Origin: an uncultured Flavobacteriaceae bacterium | GTDB taxonomy: Bacteria; Bacteroidota; Bacteroidia; Flavobacteriales; Flavobacteriaceae | Length of the DNA stretch: 39,179 nt | Direction: 5' to 3' | Assembly: GCA_937924845.1 (NCBI GenBank) | Contig: CALDUQ010000024.1 | Location: forward strand, 1-39,179 | Shown here: one piece after another, positions 1 to 10,844 of the stretch | Layout of the letters: each line of letters opens with the position of its first letter | Position numbering within the stretch: the first letter of the stretch is position 1 | Program-made: the position numbers and the translations under genes | The notes under the pieces: model-generated | What the model saw: the letters and a program-made list of their open reading frames with translations, nothing else | What the model was told of the DNA's origin: nothing | Database searches by the model: none

Positions 1-1048
1 AAGTATCATCAATAATTAATGAATGAATCACCTTTTTTTCTTCGGTATTAGATAATTCATTTTGTTGATGCACGTCAAATCCTGTTGCAATAATGGTTAC
101 AGCTATTGAATCTTCTAACTTTTCATCTTCACCAACACCCATTATAATATTAGCACTATGACCAGCTTCTGTTTGAATATGGTCATTTATTTCTCCAATT
201 TCGTCTAATGTGATTTCATCAGAGCCTGAAACTATTAATAATAGTACGTTTTTGGCACCAGTGATTTTATTGTCATTAAGTAAAGGAGAGTCTAAAGCCT
301 TCATTATAGCATCTTGAGCTCTATTAGGTCCCGATGCTTCGGCAGATCCCATTATGGCTGTGCCGCTATTGCTTAATACGGTTTTGGCATCACGTAAATC
401 AATATTTTGTATGTAGTGATGTGTAATTACCTCGGCAATACCTCTTGAGGCTGTTGCTAATACTTCATCAGCTTTTGAAAAGCCTGATTTATAGCCTAAG
501 TTGCCATAAACCTCTCTTAATTTATTGTTGTTTATTATGATTAATGAATCAACATGCGATCTAAATTTTTCGATGCCTAATTGCGCTTGCTCATTTCGTG
601 ACTTACCTTCAAATTGAAAAGGCATTGTAACGATACCAACAGTAAGTATGTCAAGCTCCATAGCTGCTTTTGCAATTATCGGAGCAGCACCAGTACCTGT
701 GCCACCTCCCATACCTGCTGTAATGAATACCATTTTGGTATTTGTTTCAAGCATACGCTTGATGTCATCAATACTTTCTAAAGCTGCTTCTTCGCCAACA
801 TCAGGATTTGCACCTGCACCTAACCCTTCTGTTAAGTTAATACCAAGCTGTATTTTATTAGGGACACTACTGTTTTGTAATGCTTGAGCATCAGTATTGC
901 ATATCACAAAGTCTACCCCTTTGATACCTTGCTTATACATGTGATTAATGGCGTTGGAACCACCTCCACCTACACCTATCACTTTAATGACATTTGATTG
1001 GTGTTTAGGTAGGTCAAAATTGATTCCAAAATCGTTGTTGTTAGTCAT
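1..1048 (-). CDS. ftsZ: Cell division protein FtsZ (3' end truncated by window edge)
   Basis: Reverse-strand translation from ATG at 1046-1048 reads MTNNNDFGINFDLPKHQSNVIKVIGVGGGGSNAINHMYKQGIKGVDFVICNTDAQAL...FITAGMGGGTGTGAAPIIAKAA; GGGTGTG tubulin signature. Absent from the ORF track because no stop lies in the window. Confidence 0.97.
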   Translation of the reverse strand, partial: MTNNNDFGINFDLPKHQSNVIKVIGVGGGGSNAINHMYKQGIKGVDFVICNTDAQALQNSSVPNKIQLGINLTEGLGAGANPDVGEEAALESIDDIKRMLETNTKMVFITAGMGGGTGTGAAPIIAKAAMELDILTVGIVTMPFQFEGKSRNEQAQLGIEKFRSHVDSLIIINNNKLREVYGNLGYKSGFSKADEVLATASRGIAEVITHHYIQNIDLRDAKTVLSNSGTAIMGSAEASGPNRAQDAIMKALDSPLLNDNKITGAKNVLLLIVSGSDEITLDEIGEINDHIQTEAGHSANIIMGVGEDEKLEDSIAVTIIATGFDVHQQNELSNTEEKKVIHSLIIDDT

Positions 1049-1093
1049 AATTTTGATTTTTATTGTTGTTGTATAGTTCTAATTTTAAAAGTG

Positions 1094-2431
1094 TTATTCT
1101 GCGTTGTCTAAAAATTCTTTCACCCGATTAGTAAATTTTTCTAAAAAGGTTTTTCTTTTTGTGTAAGGTTCTTCAATTGTTTCGGTGCTTTCATTTATAG
1201 TGATGTTTTCGATTTTTTCACGATCAGAAATATCAGATGATTCATTTTCTGCACCAGTGCTATATTTTAATTTACGTTTAATGTCATCCATTACTAAACC
1301 AACTGCTGTTGCGTAAAGAGGGCTTGTGATTTCCTTATCAGTATTGCCAGCAAGGTGTTCGTTTGGGTATCCTATTCGGGTATCCATACCTGTAATAAAT
1401 TCGACAAGTTGTTTTAAATGCTTTAACTGACTGCCGCCTCCAGTAAGCACAATGCCTGCTATTAGTTTCTTTTTTTGTTCTTCATAGCCATAGTTTTTAA
1501 TTTCTGTGTAAACATTTTCTATAATTTCTACAACACGGGCATGAATTATTCGAGATAAATTTTTTAGAGTGATTTCTTTTGGTTCTCTACCTCTTAAACC
1601 TGGAATTGATACAATTTCGTTATCTTTATTTTCGCCAGGCCATGCTGAACCAAACTTGATTTTAAGTAATTCAGCTTGTTTTTCAATAATTGAGCAGCCT
1701 TCTTTTATGTCTTCTGTAATAACATTTCCTCCAAAAGGTATTACTGCTGTGTGCCTAATTATATTGTCCTTAAATATGGCTAAATCGGTAGTGCCACCAC
1801 CTATGTCAATTAAAGCTACTCCTGCTTCCTTTTCTTCTCTGCTTAATACGGCATCTGCCGATGCAAGTGGTTCTAGAGTAATACCGTCAAGATCTAAGCC
1901 AGCATTTTTTACGCATCTGCCTATATTTCTTATTGAGGTAATTTGACCAACTACTACATGAAAATTTGCTTCTAATCTGCCGCCAAACATACCAATAGGT
2001 TCTTTTATTTCGGCTTGACCATCAACCTTATATTCTTGAGGTAGCACATGTATAATTTCTTCACCAGGAAGCATTACTAGTTTATGTACTTGGTTTATTA
2101 GGCGTTCAATATCATCTTCATTAATTACTGTTTCGGAGTTTTCGCGTGTGATATAATCGCTATGTTGTATGCTTCTTATATGTTGCCCAGCAATACCAAC
2201 AGTAACCCCTGTAATTTTTTTATTAGCTGCATTTTCAGCTTCTAAAACTGCTTGTTGTATGGATTGAATGGTTTGCGTAATATTGTTTACAACACCACGA
2301 TGCACACCCAAACTTTTTGATTTTCCGATGCCTAAAACCTCTGTTTTGCCATAAGCATTAATTTCGCCAATCATAGTTACAATTTTAGTCGTCCCTATGT
2401 CTAATCCTACAGAAATATTGTTGTCTTTCAT
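1094..2431 (-). CDS. ftsA: Cell division protein FtsA
   Basis: Actin-like motifs (VGLDIGTTKIVTMIGE, ALIDIGGGTTDLAIF), upstream of ftsZ. Confidence 0.96.
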   Translation of the reverse strand: MKDNNISVGLDIGTTKIVTMIGEINAYGKTEVLGIGKSKSLGVHRGVVNNITQTIQSIQQAVLEAENAANKKITGVTVGIAGQHIRSIQHSDYITRENSETVINEDDIERLINQVHKLVMLPGEEIIHVLPQEYKVDGQAEIKEPIGMFGGRLEANFHVVVGQITSIRNIGRCVKNAGLDLDGITLEPLASADAVLSREEKEAGVALIDIGGGTTDLAIFKDNIIRHTAVIPFGGNVITEDIKEGCSIIEKQAELLKIKFGSAWPGENKDNEIVSIPGLRGREPKEITLKNLSRIIHARVVEIIENVYTEIKNYGYEEQKKKLIAGIVLTGGGSQLKHLKQLVEFITGMDTRIGYPNEHLAGNTDKEITSPLYATAVGLVMDDIKRKLKYSTGAENESSDISDREKIENITINESTETIEEPYTKRKTFLEKFTNRVKEFLDNAE

Positions 2432-3180
2432 TGGTTTGTTTTTTTTGTAGCTACAACTTGATTTTCAAACTGTAAGTTTATTTTACTATATAAATGAATT
2501 GTTTTGGTTTGATTTGTTTTTTGTATAAATACTTTTAGGTTATTTATTTTTTTGTCTAGTTGATTTAAGTTTCCTAATTCAATAACAAAGTTATAAACTC
2601 GATTTTTTAATGTGATTAGCCCTTTTTTATTTTGGTTAATTTCTACAATTTGTTGTTTTAAAAACTCATCATTGTATATTTTTTTAGCAATTTTAAACAC
2701 ATTATTGAGTTTGTTTTTATTGATATGCCCAGTTATTAATGGGACTCTTGCGCTATGCTGTTTTGATAGTGGCATTGCAAGTCCTTTGCTGTCAATATAG
2801 TATGAGGTTTCTGTAAATACACGTGCAATTGGTTGCCTTTGCGTAATGTTTGTTTTAATTTTTCCGTTAATTGTTAATGCTATTTCAGCATTTTCAATCA
2901 TATCATGGTTGGTTAAGGTGTTTTCAATATCGTGTAAATTAATAGTGGCCTTAGTGAGTTTTGTGTTGTTGTTGGTTATAATGTTTTTTACATTTTGTTT
3001 TGTAATATAAAGGTGCTCGTTTCCTAAAAAATTAACTTCAATATTTGAAATTTCTCTAGTTTCGTTTTTTTGGGTCGAAAACGCAAATAGTCCTCCCAAA
3101 CCTATGAGTAAACTTAAAGCTTTAATAAAGTGCCAATTAAATTTCATTTTGCAAAGCTTTTTTAATGGATTGAACTTCAT
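2428..3180 (-). CDS. ftsQ: Cell division protein FtsQ/DivIB-like
   Basis: N-terminal TM plus POTRA-like region, between murC and ftsA. Internal Met at codon 12 (MKFNWHFIK, 3147) is an alternative start that cuts the overlap with murC. Confidence 0.85.
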   Translation of the reverse strand: MKFNPLKKLCKMKFNWHFIKALSLLIGLGGLFAFSTQKNETREISNIEVNFLGNEHLYITKQNVKNIITNNNTKLTKATINLHDIENTLTNHDMIENAEIALTINGKIKTNITQRQPIARVFTETSYYIDSKGLAMPLSKQHSARVPLITGHINKNKLNNVFKIAKKIYNDEFLKQQIVEINQNKKGLITLKNRVYNFVIELGNLNQLDKKINNLKVFIQKTNQTKTIHLYSKINLQFENQVVATKKTNQ

Positions 3181-4489
3181 TACCTATATCGCCAGCTCCG
3201 AGTGTTACAATTACAGTAGCAGCACTTTTTTTGATTTCAGCAACTAAATTTTGTTTAGTAACTAATTTTTTGTTTGACGAATTAATTTTATCTAATAACC
3301 ATTGCGATGTAATATTTTTTATGGGTAATTCTCTCGCTGGGTATATATCTAGTAATAGTATTTGGTTAAATAATGCTAAACTTTTAGCAAATTCATTTGC
3401 AAAATCTTTAGTTCGGCTATATAAATGAGGCTGAAATACTACAAGTGAGTTTTTATTTGGGTACATTTCATTAATAGCATTGTAAGTTGCTGTTATGGCT
3501 TCTGGGTGATGCGCGTAGTCATCAATGTAAACCAATTTGTTGGTTTTTATTTGATATGAAAATCGCCTTTTTACACCTTTATAAGTTTCGAGTCCTAAGC
3601 GTACGTGATTGATGTTACAACCATATTCAATAGCCATTGCTGTTGCAACTAAGGCATTTGATAAATTGTGTCTTCCTGGTAGGTTAAAGTTTAAACCTTT
3701 AATTATTGAGTTTGGTGTTTTTATATCAAAAACGTATGTGCCATTTTTTATTACAATATTTGTTGCGCTATAATCTGCTTCCTCATCAACGGCATAAGTC
3801 ATACCTTTTAATGGTATTCCTTTTTTTACAAATAGCTTTCCGTTAGGTTTTAATTTTGTTGTAAACTCTACAAACGTTTCATGTAATGCTTTAGCATTAT
3901 CATAAATATCTAAGTGGTCTGCATCTGTAGAAGTTATACAGGCAAAATCTGGATTTAATGTTAAAAATGAACGATCGTATTCATCAGCCTCAATTACCGA
4001 AACTTCCTCGCCATTTTGTATTAAATTAGTGTTATAGTTTTCGGCAATACCACCTAAAAACGCAGTCATTTTTACATTACACGTTTTTAATATATGACCC
4101 AAAATACTTGTTGTTGTGGTTTTGCCGTGTGTGCCAGCAACAGCTAGGCAAAACGTATTTTTTGTAATAAGGCCTAGTACTTCCGATCGCTTTAAAATCG
4201 TGTAACCATTGTCATTAAAATAACACAGCTGTTTATTGGTTTTGGGTACTGCAGGTGTATATATTATTAATGTATTACTGGTATTTAATTTAGTAATGCT
4301 ATTAATTTTGCTGTCATCGGTATGGTTTACCTCAATACCTATTTTGTGTAACGATTTAGTAATTTCGGTTTCTGTTTTGTCATAACCAGCAACTACTTTA
4401 TTTATTGACGTAAAATAGCGGGCTAAGGCGCTCATGCCTATGCCGCCTATGCCAATAAAATAAACATTATGTATGCTGTTTAAATTCAT
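3137..4489 (-). CDS. murC: UDP-N-acetylmuramate--L-alanine ligase
   Basis: [50 protein letters not shown]. Confidence 0.96.
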   Translation of the reverse strand: MNLNSIHNVYFIGIGGIGMSALARYFTSINKVVAGYDKTETEITKSLHKIGIEVNHTDDSKINSITKLNTSNTLIIYTPAVPKTNKQLCYFNDNGYTILKRSEVLGLITKNTFCLAVAGTHGKTTTTSILGHILKTCNVKMTAFLGGIAENYNTNLIQNGEEVSVIEADEYDRSFLTLNPDFACITSTDADHLDIYDNAKALHETFVEFTTKLKPNGKLFVKKGIPLKGMTYAVDEEADYSATNIVIKNGTYVFDIKTPNSIIKGLNFNLPGRHNLSNALVATAMAIEYGCNINHVRLGLETYKGVKRRFSYQIKTNKLVYIDDYAHHPEAITATYNAINEMYPNKNSLVVFQPHLYSRTKDFANEFAKSLALFNQILLLDIYPARELPIKNITSQWLLDKINSSNKKLVTKQNLVAEIKKSAATVIVTLGAGDIGNEVQSIKKALQNEI

Positions 4490-5589
4490 TTAATTAATAA
4501 TTTTACTATTTCGTCAACAATATGTTTTGTTGCATTTGGTAAAGCTAATTGCTTAATATTTTTACTTAATTCGTTTTGCTGTTTTTGAGATGTAATTAAT
4601 GCTGTAAATTCAGCCTTAAACCTATTGTCTAATTCATTTTCTTTAATCAAAATTGCTGCATTTTGACTGGCTATAGCACTTGCGTTTTTTGTTTGATGAT
4701 CTTCGGCAACATTAGGTGACGGAATAAATATTACAGGTTTTGCTGCAATACATAGTTCGGATACCGAACTTGCTCCAGCCCTAGATATAATAACATCAGC
4801 CGCGGCATAAGCAGCGTTCATGTTATTGATATATTGATGAACTTTTATGCAATTGTCATCATAAATTTTAAAGCGTTCATAATACAGTTTGCCACATTGC
4901 CAAATTACTTGAGTGTCAAGAGTTTTAAAAACATCAATATGCGCTTCAATTAATTCATTTATGCGTTTTGCACCAAGACTACCACCTATTACTAATATTG
5001 TTTTTTTAGTTTCGTTTAATTTGAAAAAAGCTTTAGCTTTTGCCGAATTATAATTGTTGTTGACTAAGTTTTCTCTTACAGGATTTCCTGTTTTTATTAA
5101 TTTTTCCTTCGGAAAAAAACGCTCTAGCCCATTATAGGCCACGCATATTTTAGCAGCTTTTTTGCCTAATAATTTGTTGGTGATACCTGGGTATGAGTTT
5201 TGCTCTTGTACAACAGTTGTTATGTGTTTTAAGTTAGCTATTTGCAGTAATGCGCCACTAGCAAAGCCACCAGTGCCTATAGCTATGTCGGGCTTAAAGG
5301 TGTTTATAATAGATATTGATTTTATTAAGCTATGAATTAATTTAAAAGGGAACATTAAATTTTTTAGTGTAAGTTGGCGTTGTAAACCAGCAATCCACAG
5401 CCCTTTTATTTTGTAGCCAGCATTAGGAATTTTTTCCATTTCCATTTTGTCTTTTGCACCTACAAATAAAAACTCACTATTTGGAAATCTTGATTTTAAC
5501 TCATCAGCAATAGCAATTGCGGGATATATATGCCCACCAGTGCCACCACCCGATAGAATTATTTTATATATTTTGCTATTGTTGTTCAT
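4486..5589 (-). CDS. murG: UDP-GlcNAc:undecaprenyl-PP-MurNAc-pentapeptide GlcNAc transferase
   Basis: [28 protein letters not shown]-like [21 protein letters not shown]. Confidence 0.97.
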   Translation of the reverse strand: MNNNSKIYKIILSGGGTGGHIYPAIAIADELKSRFPNSEFLFVGAKDKMEMEKIPNAGYKIKGLWIAGLQRQLTLKNLMFPFKLIHSLIKSISIINTFKPDIAIGTGGFASGALLQIANLKHITTVVQEQNSYPGITNKLLGKKAAKICVAYNGLERFFPKEKLIKTGNPVRENLVNNNYNSAKAKAFFKLNETKKTILVIGGSLGAKRINELIEAHIDVFKTLDTQVIWQCGKLYYERFKIYDDNCIKVHQYINNMNAAYAAADVIISRAGASSVSELCIAAKPVIFIPSPNVAEDHQTKNASAIASQNAAILIKENELDNRFKAEFTALITSQKQQNELSKNIKQLALPNATKHIVDEIVKLLIK

Positions 5590-5597
5590 TTTAATTG

Positions 5598-6797
5598 TTA
5601 TATAGTATGGCTTAAAATATCAAGCACGTTGTCATTATTTAAATCTTCTTCTTTTTTTAGCTCTTGTCGTTTTGCACTAACGTTTAATATAATGCCAGCT
5701 GATAAACACATCATTAGTATTGATGTACCACCGCTACTTATTAAAGGCAGTGTTTGACCCGTTACAGGAAATATTTGGATGGCTACCCCTATATTTATTA
5801 AGGCTTGAAATATTATTGGTATGCCAACTCCAATAGTTACTAGTTTTCCGAAAATTGTGTCTGATTTTTGTGCGACAATTAAAATTCTAAATAGTAACCA
5901 CATGTACGCTATTAAAATTGTTAATCCGCCAACAATACCATATTCTTCAACGATTATTGCGAATATAAAATCAGAATTTGACTGTGGTAAAATGCTTTTT
6001 TGTTTACTTTTTCCAGGGCCTAAACCAAAAATTTTGCCCGATGCAACAGCTATTTTTGCTCGTTCAGCTTGAAAGCTGTCTTTAGCATTATCAGAATTCA
6101 TAAAATTTTCAATTCTGTTAGTCCAAGTATCAACCCTGTTTTTTACTACATTCGGAAATGCTTTTGCGACAAGTATAAAAAGCATTAAAGAAAATACACC
6201 ACCAAGTAATATTAAGCCAATATATTTTTTTGGATAACCACCTAAATAAACCAAAGTTAATATCATTGTAAATAATATAGCAGCGGTAGAAAAGTTAGAG
6301 GGTAAAATTAAAGCTATAATGATAAATACAGGAACCCAAAGTGGTATAATACTGTCTTTAAATTGTATAATTTTATCCTTCATTTTTGATAAATAACCAG
6401 CTACGTATATTGATAATACCACCGATGCCATGGTAGAGGGTTGAAAACCAATACCGCCCAGTTGCAGCCATCTTTTGTTGTTTGTTGTAGTTTCGGCGTT
6501 AGTATCAAAGGCTTTTATAAAAACCAATACTAATAGTAATGCCACAATAGGTAAGCCTATTTTTGATAATTGTATTAAATACCTATACGGTATAATATGC
6601 ATTATGTAAGTAAGTACAAACCCAAAAAACAAAAAGAAAAAGTGCTTCATAAACCCCGAAAACAAAGTAACACTGCTACTTTTTACAATAACACTACTAG
6701 CTGCGCTATAAATAGGCAGAAAAGAGAAAAGTGCCAAGAAAAATAATATGGCCCAAATTAATTTGTCTCCTTTAAGGTTTTTAAGTAGTACTTGCAT
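5598..6797 (-). CDS. ftsW: SEDS peptidoglycan polymerase FtsW
   Basis: Polytopic; [45 protein letters not shown]. Confidence 0.93.
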   Translation of the reverse strand: MQVLLKNLKGDKLIWAILFFLALFSFLPIYSAASSVIVKSSSVTLFSGFMKHFFFLFFGFVLTYIMHIIPYRYLIQLSKIGLPIVALLLVLVFIKAFDTNAETTTNNKRWLQLGGIGFQPSTMASVVLSIYVAGYLSKMKDKIIQFKDSIIPLWVPVFIIIALILPSNFSTAAILFTMILTLVYLGGYPKKYIGLILLGGVFSLMLFILVAKAFPNVVKNRVDTWTNRIENFMNSDNAKDSFQAERAKIAVASGKIFGLGPGKSKQKSILPQSNSDFIFAIIVEEYGIVGGLTILIAYMWLLFRILIVAQKSDTIFGKLVTIGVGIPIIFQALINIGVAIQIFPVTGQTLPLISSGGTSILMMCLSAGIILNVSAKRQELKKEEDLNNDNVLDILSHTI

Positions 6798-6806
6798 TGT
6801 TGATTT

Positions 6807-8147
6807 TTATAGTTTTCTTACTGCATCTTTAAATTGACGACCTCTGTCTTCGTAATTTTCAAATAAATCAAAGCTTGCACAAGCTGGAGATAATAATACG
6901 CTATCACCTGCTACCGCTTGTTTATAAGCAATGTTTACAGCCTCATTCATTGATTGTGTTTCAATTATGTTATCAACCATGTTTTCAAAGTTATCGAGCA
7001 ACTTTTTATTGTCAGTACCTAGACAAATTATAGTTTTTACTTTTTCGTTTATAAACGAAAAAAGCTCGGTGTAGTCATTGCCTTTATCTACGCCACCAAC
7101 TATCCAAATTGTAGGTGTGTTCATGCTTTCTAAAGCATAGTAGGTTGCGTTTACGTTGGTTGCTTTAGAGTCATTTATGTATTGTACTTTGTTTATTTTA
7201 AGTACATTTTCAAGGCGATGTTCAACGCCTTGAAAGTGCTCTAAGCTCTCTCTAATTACATTTTTTCGTATTTTCATCAAATGGGCAACTGTCGCTGCTG
7301 CCATTGCGTTTTTTGTGTTATGGATTCCTTGTAAGTTTAAAGTGTCAATAGGCATAATTAGTGGTTTATGATCTATGGTTATTATTATAGTGTTATTGTG
7401 TAAATAAGCACCGTTTTTAATTTTTTTAGTTATAGAAAAGGGGAGTAATGTTGCGTTTATTTTATTATTTTCTATGTAATGTGTGATGGCGCTATCGTCG
7501 GCATCGTATATTAAATAGTCATTTTTAGTTTGGTTTTTTGTGATTCTAAATTTTGAAGCAACGTAATTGTCAAAATTGTTTTCATATCTATCTAGATGAT
7601 CAGGTGTGATATTTGTTATAATAGCAATGTTTGGTTTGAAATCAGTAATTTCATCAAGTTGAAAGCTACTAAGTTCTAAGGTATAGTTGTTAATATTGTT
7701 TTCGTTGCAAACTTCTTCAGCAAAGCTATTACCAATATTTCCGGCAGCTATAGTTTTAAGTCCTCCGTTTTTTAAAATAAAATTTGTTAAACTTGTTGTG
7801 GTTGTTTTGCCGTTACTGCCAGTAATTCCTATAATATTTGCAGTTGTATATCTAGATGCAAATTCTATCTCTGATATAATTTCAATGGCTTTTGCCTTAA
7901 TAGCTAATATGATTTTGGCTGTATTAGGTATGCCAGGGCTTTTAATAACTAGTTTGGTATTGCATATCTTTTCGGTTGAGTGTTTTGACTCCTCCCAAAT
8001 AATTGCGTGTTTGTTAAGTGTAGTTTTGTATTTGTTTTGAATTATACCACTGTCAGATACGAGCACGTCAAAGCCTTTAGCTTTCGCTAAAAGTGCTGCG
8101 CCAACGCCGCTTTCACCTGCACCTAATATGGCAATTTTAGTATTCAA
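6807..8147 (-). CDS. murD: UDP-N-acetylmuramoylalanine--D-glutamate ligase
   Basis: IGITGSNGKTTTTSLTNFIL, VQYINDSKATNVNAT, LSPACASFDLFENYEDRGRQFK. Confidence 0.96.
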   Translation of the reverse strand: MNTKIAILGAGESGVGAALLAKAKGFDVLVSDSGIIQNKYKTTLNKHAIIWEESKHSTEKICNTKLVIKSPGIPNTAKIILAIKAKAIEIISEIEFASRYTTANIIGITGSNGKTTTTSLTNFILKNGGLKTIAAGNIGNSFAEEVCNENNINNYTLELSSFQLDEITDFKPNIAIITNITPDHLDRYENNFDNYVASKFRITKNQTKNDYLIYDADDSAITHYIENNKINATLLPFSITKKIKNGAYLHNNTIIITIDHKPLIMPIDTLNLQGIHNTKNAMAAATVAHLMKIRKNVIRESLEHFQGVEHRLENVLKINKVQYINDSKATNVNATYYALESMNTPTIWIVGGVDKGNDYTELFSFINEKVKTIICLGTDNKKLLDNFENMVDNIIETQSMNEAVNIAYKQAVAGDSVLLSPACASFDLFENYEDRGRQFKDAVRKL

Positions 8148-8148
8148 A

Positions 8149-9387
8149 TTATCTTACTTTTAAGGTTATTATAGTTAATATGGCTAGTAGTATTCCAACA
8201 ATCCAAAATCGGGTTACAATTTTACTTTCATGTATGCCTACTTTTTGATAATGGTGATGTAGGGGTGACATTTTTAAAATACGCTTTCCTACTCCAAAGC
8301 GTTTTTTTGTGTACTTAAAATAGCTTACTTGTAATATTACCGATAGATTTTCGGCCAAAAATATCCCGCAAAGTAATGGGATTAGCCATTCTTTACGTAC
8401 TGCAATGGCTATAACCGCTATAATTCCGCCTATGGTTAAGCTACCTGTGTCGCCCATAAAAACTTGAGCAGGGTAGGTGTTGTACCATAAAAAACCTATC
8501 AGTGCGCCTACAAAGGCAGCAATGTATATTGAAATTTCTTCAACATTAGGGATGTACATAATGTTGAGGTAGTCAGAAAAAATAATGTTTCCTGATACCC
8601 AAGCAAATATGCCTAAGGTAAGTACAATAATTACAGAAGTACCTGCGGCTAGCCCATCAATACCATCGGTAAGATTAGCGCCGTTTGAAACTGCTGTTAT
8701 AATTAAAATTACAGCTATTATAAAAATAAGCCAGCCGTATTTTGCTAATGATGGATGTATCCATGTAATTAAATCGGTATAATCAAATTCATTATGTTTA
8801 AAAAACGGTATAGTTGTTTTTGTAGATTTTACTTCTGGTGTTGTTTTGTAATATTCAAATAAGTCTTGATTACTTTTGATTTTAACACTTTGTTGAGCTG
8901 TTGGTTTTTCTTTAATGGTAACATCGTTATTAAAGTAAAATGTAAGTCCTACAATTATACCCAAGCCAATTTGACCTAAAACTTTAAATTTACCTTTTAA
9001 ACCATCTTTATTGTTTTTGAATTTTTTTAAGTAATCGTCTAAAAAACCTATAATTCCCATCCAAATGGTAGTTGTGATTAGAATAATAATGTAAATGTTT
9101 TCTAGTTTAGCAAATAATAGTACAGGTATTAAAGTGGCTAATATTATTATGATACCACCCATTGTTGGTGTGCCTGTTTTTTCTTTTTGTCCTTCAAGGC
9201 CTAAATCACGTATGGTTTCGCCAACTTGCTTTTTTGTTAAATATTTTATTATTTTTTTTCCGTAAAGCGTTGATATAAGTAAAGAAAATATCATTGCCAT
9301 TGCAGCTCTAAATGATATAAAACCAAATAAGCTTGCTCCAGTGAGCTGAAATTGTTCTTCTAGATATTTAAAAATATAGTACAGCAT
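8149..9387 (-). CDS. mraY: Phospho-N-acetylmuramoyl-pentapeptide transferase
   Basis: [54 protein letters not shown]; internal insert (~[24 protein letters not shown]) of the type seen in Bacteroidetes MraY. Confidence 0.97.
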   Translation of the reverse strand: MLYYIFKYLEEQFQLTGASLFGFISFRAAMAMIFSLLISTLYGKKIIKYLTKKQVGETIRDLGLEGQKEKTGTPTMGGIIIILATLIPVLLFAKLENIYIIILITTTIWMGIIGFLDDYLKKFKNNKDGLKGKFKVLGQIGLGIIVGLTFYFNNDVTIKEKPTAQQSVKIKSNQDLFEYYKTTPEVKSTKTTIPFFKHNEFDYTDLITWIHPSLAKYGWLIFIIAVILIITAVSNGANLTDGIDGLAAGTSVIIVLTLGIFAWVSGNIIFSDYLNIMYIPNVEEISIYIAAFVGALIGFLWYNTYPAQVFMGDTGSLTIGGIIAVIAIAVRKEWLIPLLCGIFLAENLSVILQVSYFKYTKKRFGVGKRILKMSPLHHHYQKVGIHESKIVTRFWIVGILLAILTIITLKVR

Positions 9388-10844
9388 TAGTTTAGTTTGT
9401 TTAATAGGTTTGTAGCTGTTTCAAAGTCATCAAAATGTGTGCGTACTCCGTTTATTTCTTGGTAATTTTCATGACCTTTACCTGCAATTAAAATTATGTC
9501 GTTACTTTGAGCCAATTGACATGCTGTTTTTATAGCTTGAGCTCGACTTGTTATGGATAATGTTTTTTTGAAATCTGTTGGAGGTACGCCGTTTTCCATT
9601 TCTGAAATTATGACATCTGGATCCTCTGTTCGTGGGTTGTCACTTGTAAAAATCACTTTAGTACTTAACGAAGTAGCTATTTTTGCCATTATAGGGCGTT
9701 TGCTTTTATCTCTATCGCCACCACAGCCAACTACGGTAATTAATTGTTCGTTTTTTGTTCGTATGTTATTAATAGTTTCTAATACATTTTTTAAAGCATC
9801 TGGTGTGTGTGCGTAATCAACTATTACAGTAATGCTATTTTTAATTAAGTATTGAAATCGTCCGCTTACACTGTTTAAGTTACTAATTAATTTAAGTATG
9901 TTGTCATCGGCCAAACCTAATAGTTTTGCAGTCGCAAAAATTGCTAAAATATTATAGGCATTAAAACTGCCAATTAACTTGGTGTATACGTCAATATTGT
10001 TGATTTTTAGGAGTAATCCCGAAAGTTGATTTTCTAATATTGTAGCTTTAAAATCGGCATTTGTTTTTAAGGCGTAAGTGTATTGGTTTGATTTTGTATT
10101 TTGCAGCATAAAGCTACCGTTTTTATCATCAAGGTTTGTTAATGCAAATGCAGTTTTAGGTAATTGGTCAAAAAATTGTTTTTTGATATCTCTGTATTCT
10201 GCAAAACTATTGTGATAGTCTAAATGGTCATGTGATAAATTGCTAAAAATTCCGCCTTCAAAGTGTAAACCGTCAATGCGTTTTTGATGAATGCCATGCG
10301 AACTAACTTCCATAAAGCAATATTCAACGTCATTATTTACCATTTCAGATAAGTAATTGTTTATTGCTAATGCATTTGGCGTAGTGTGTGTAGCTTTATA
10401 GGTTTTGTTGTTGATTTTTATGTTTACGGTTGATAGTAATCCAACATTATAACCTGCGTTTTTAAATAATTCAAAAAGTAAGCTAGCTATGGTTGTTTTT
10501 CCGTTTGTACCCGTTATCCCTATTAATTTTAGTTTTTTTGAAGGCTTATCGTAATAGTTTGAAGCAATTTGAGCTAAAGTACTATAAGTGTCACTTACTG
10601 TTATATAGGTTGTTTTTTGTGCTTGTGTTTTTGGCAGTTTTTCACAAATAATTACAGTGGCACCGTTTTTAATAGCAGTATCTATAAAATCATGTCCGTT
10701 ACTTAAGGTGCCTTTTAAAGCAATAAAAATTGAATTATCAGTAACCTTGCGCGAGTCAAAATTAATTGTACTAATAGTTATATCAGTATTACCAATAACC
10801 GAATTAATATTAACCTTACTTAATATGGAGTTTAATGATTTCAA
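9387..10844 (-). CDS. murE: UDP-MurNAc-L-Ala-D-Glu--2,6-diaminopimelate ligase
   Basis: [61 protein letters not shown]. Confidence 0.96.
   Translation of the reverse strand: MKSLNSILSKVNINSVIGNTDITISTINFDSRKVTDNSIFIALKGTLSNGHDFIDTAIKNGATVIICEKLPKTQAQKTTYITVSDTYSTLAQIASNYYDKPSKKLKLIGITGTNGKTTIASLLFELFKNAGYNVGLLSTVNIKINNKTYKATHTTPNALAINNYLSEMVNNDVEYCFMEVSSHGIHQKRIDGLHFEGGIFSNLSHDHLDYHNSFAEYRDIKKQFFDQLPKTAFALTNLDDKNGSFMLQNTKSNQYTYALKTNADFKATILENQLSGLLLKINNIDVYTKLIGSFNAYNILAIFATAKLLGLADDNILKLISNLNSVSGRFQYLIKNSITVIVDYAHTPDALKNVLETINNIRTKNEQLITVVGCGGDRDKSKRPIMAKIATSLSTKVIFTSDNPRTEDPDVIISEMENGVPPTDFKKTLSITSRAQAIKTACQLAQSNDIILIAGKGHENYQEINGVRTHFDDFETATNLLNKLN

Noticed and set aside
1569-1946. 125-aa plus-strand ORF opposite ftsA
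   Set aside because: Antisense to a clearly coding, conserved frame; no recognisable family. The same applies to 648-887, 2612-2800, 3231-3428, 5821-6072, 7687-8040, 8585-8782, 9553-9816, 10657-10878, 11253-11462, 12663-12857, 12869-13201, 13165-13452 and 14162-14404.
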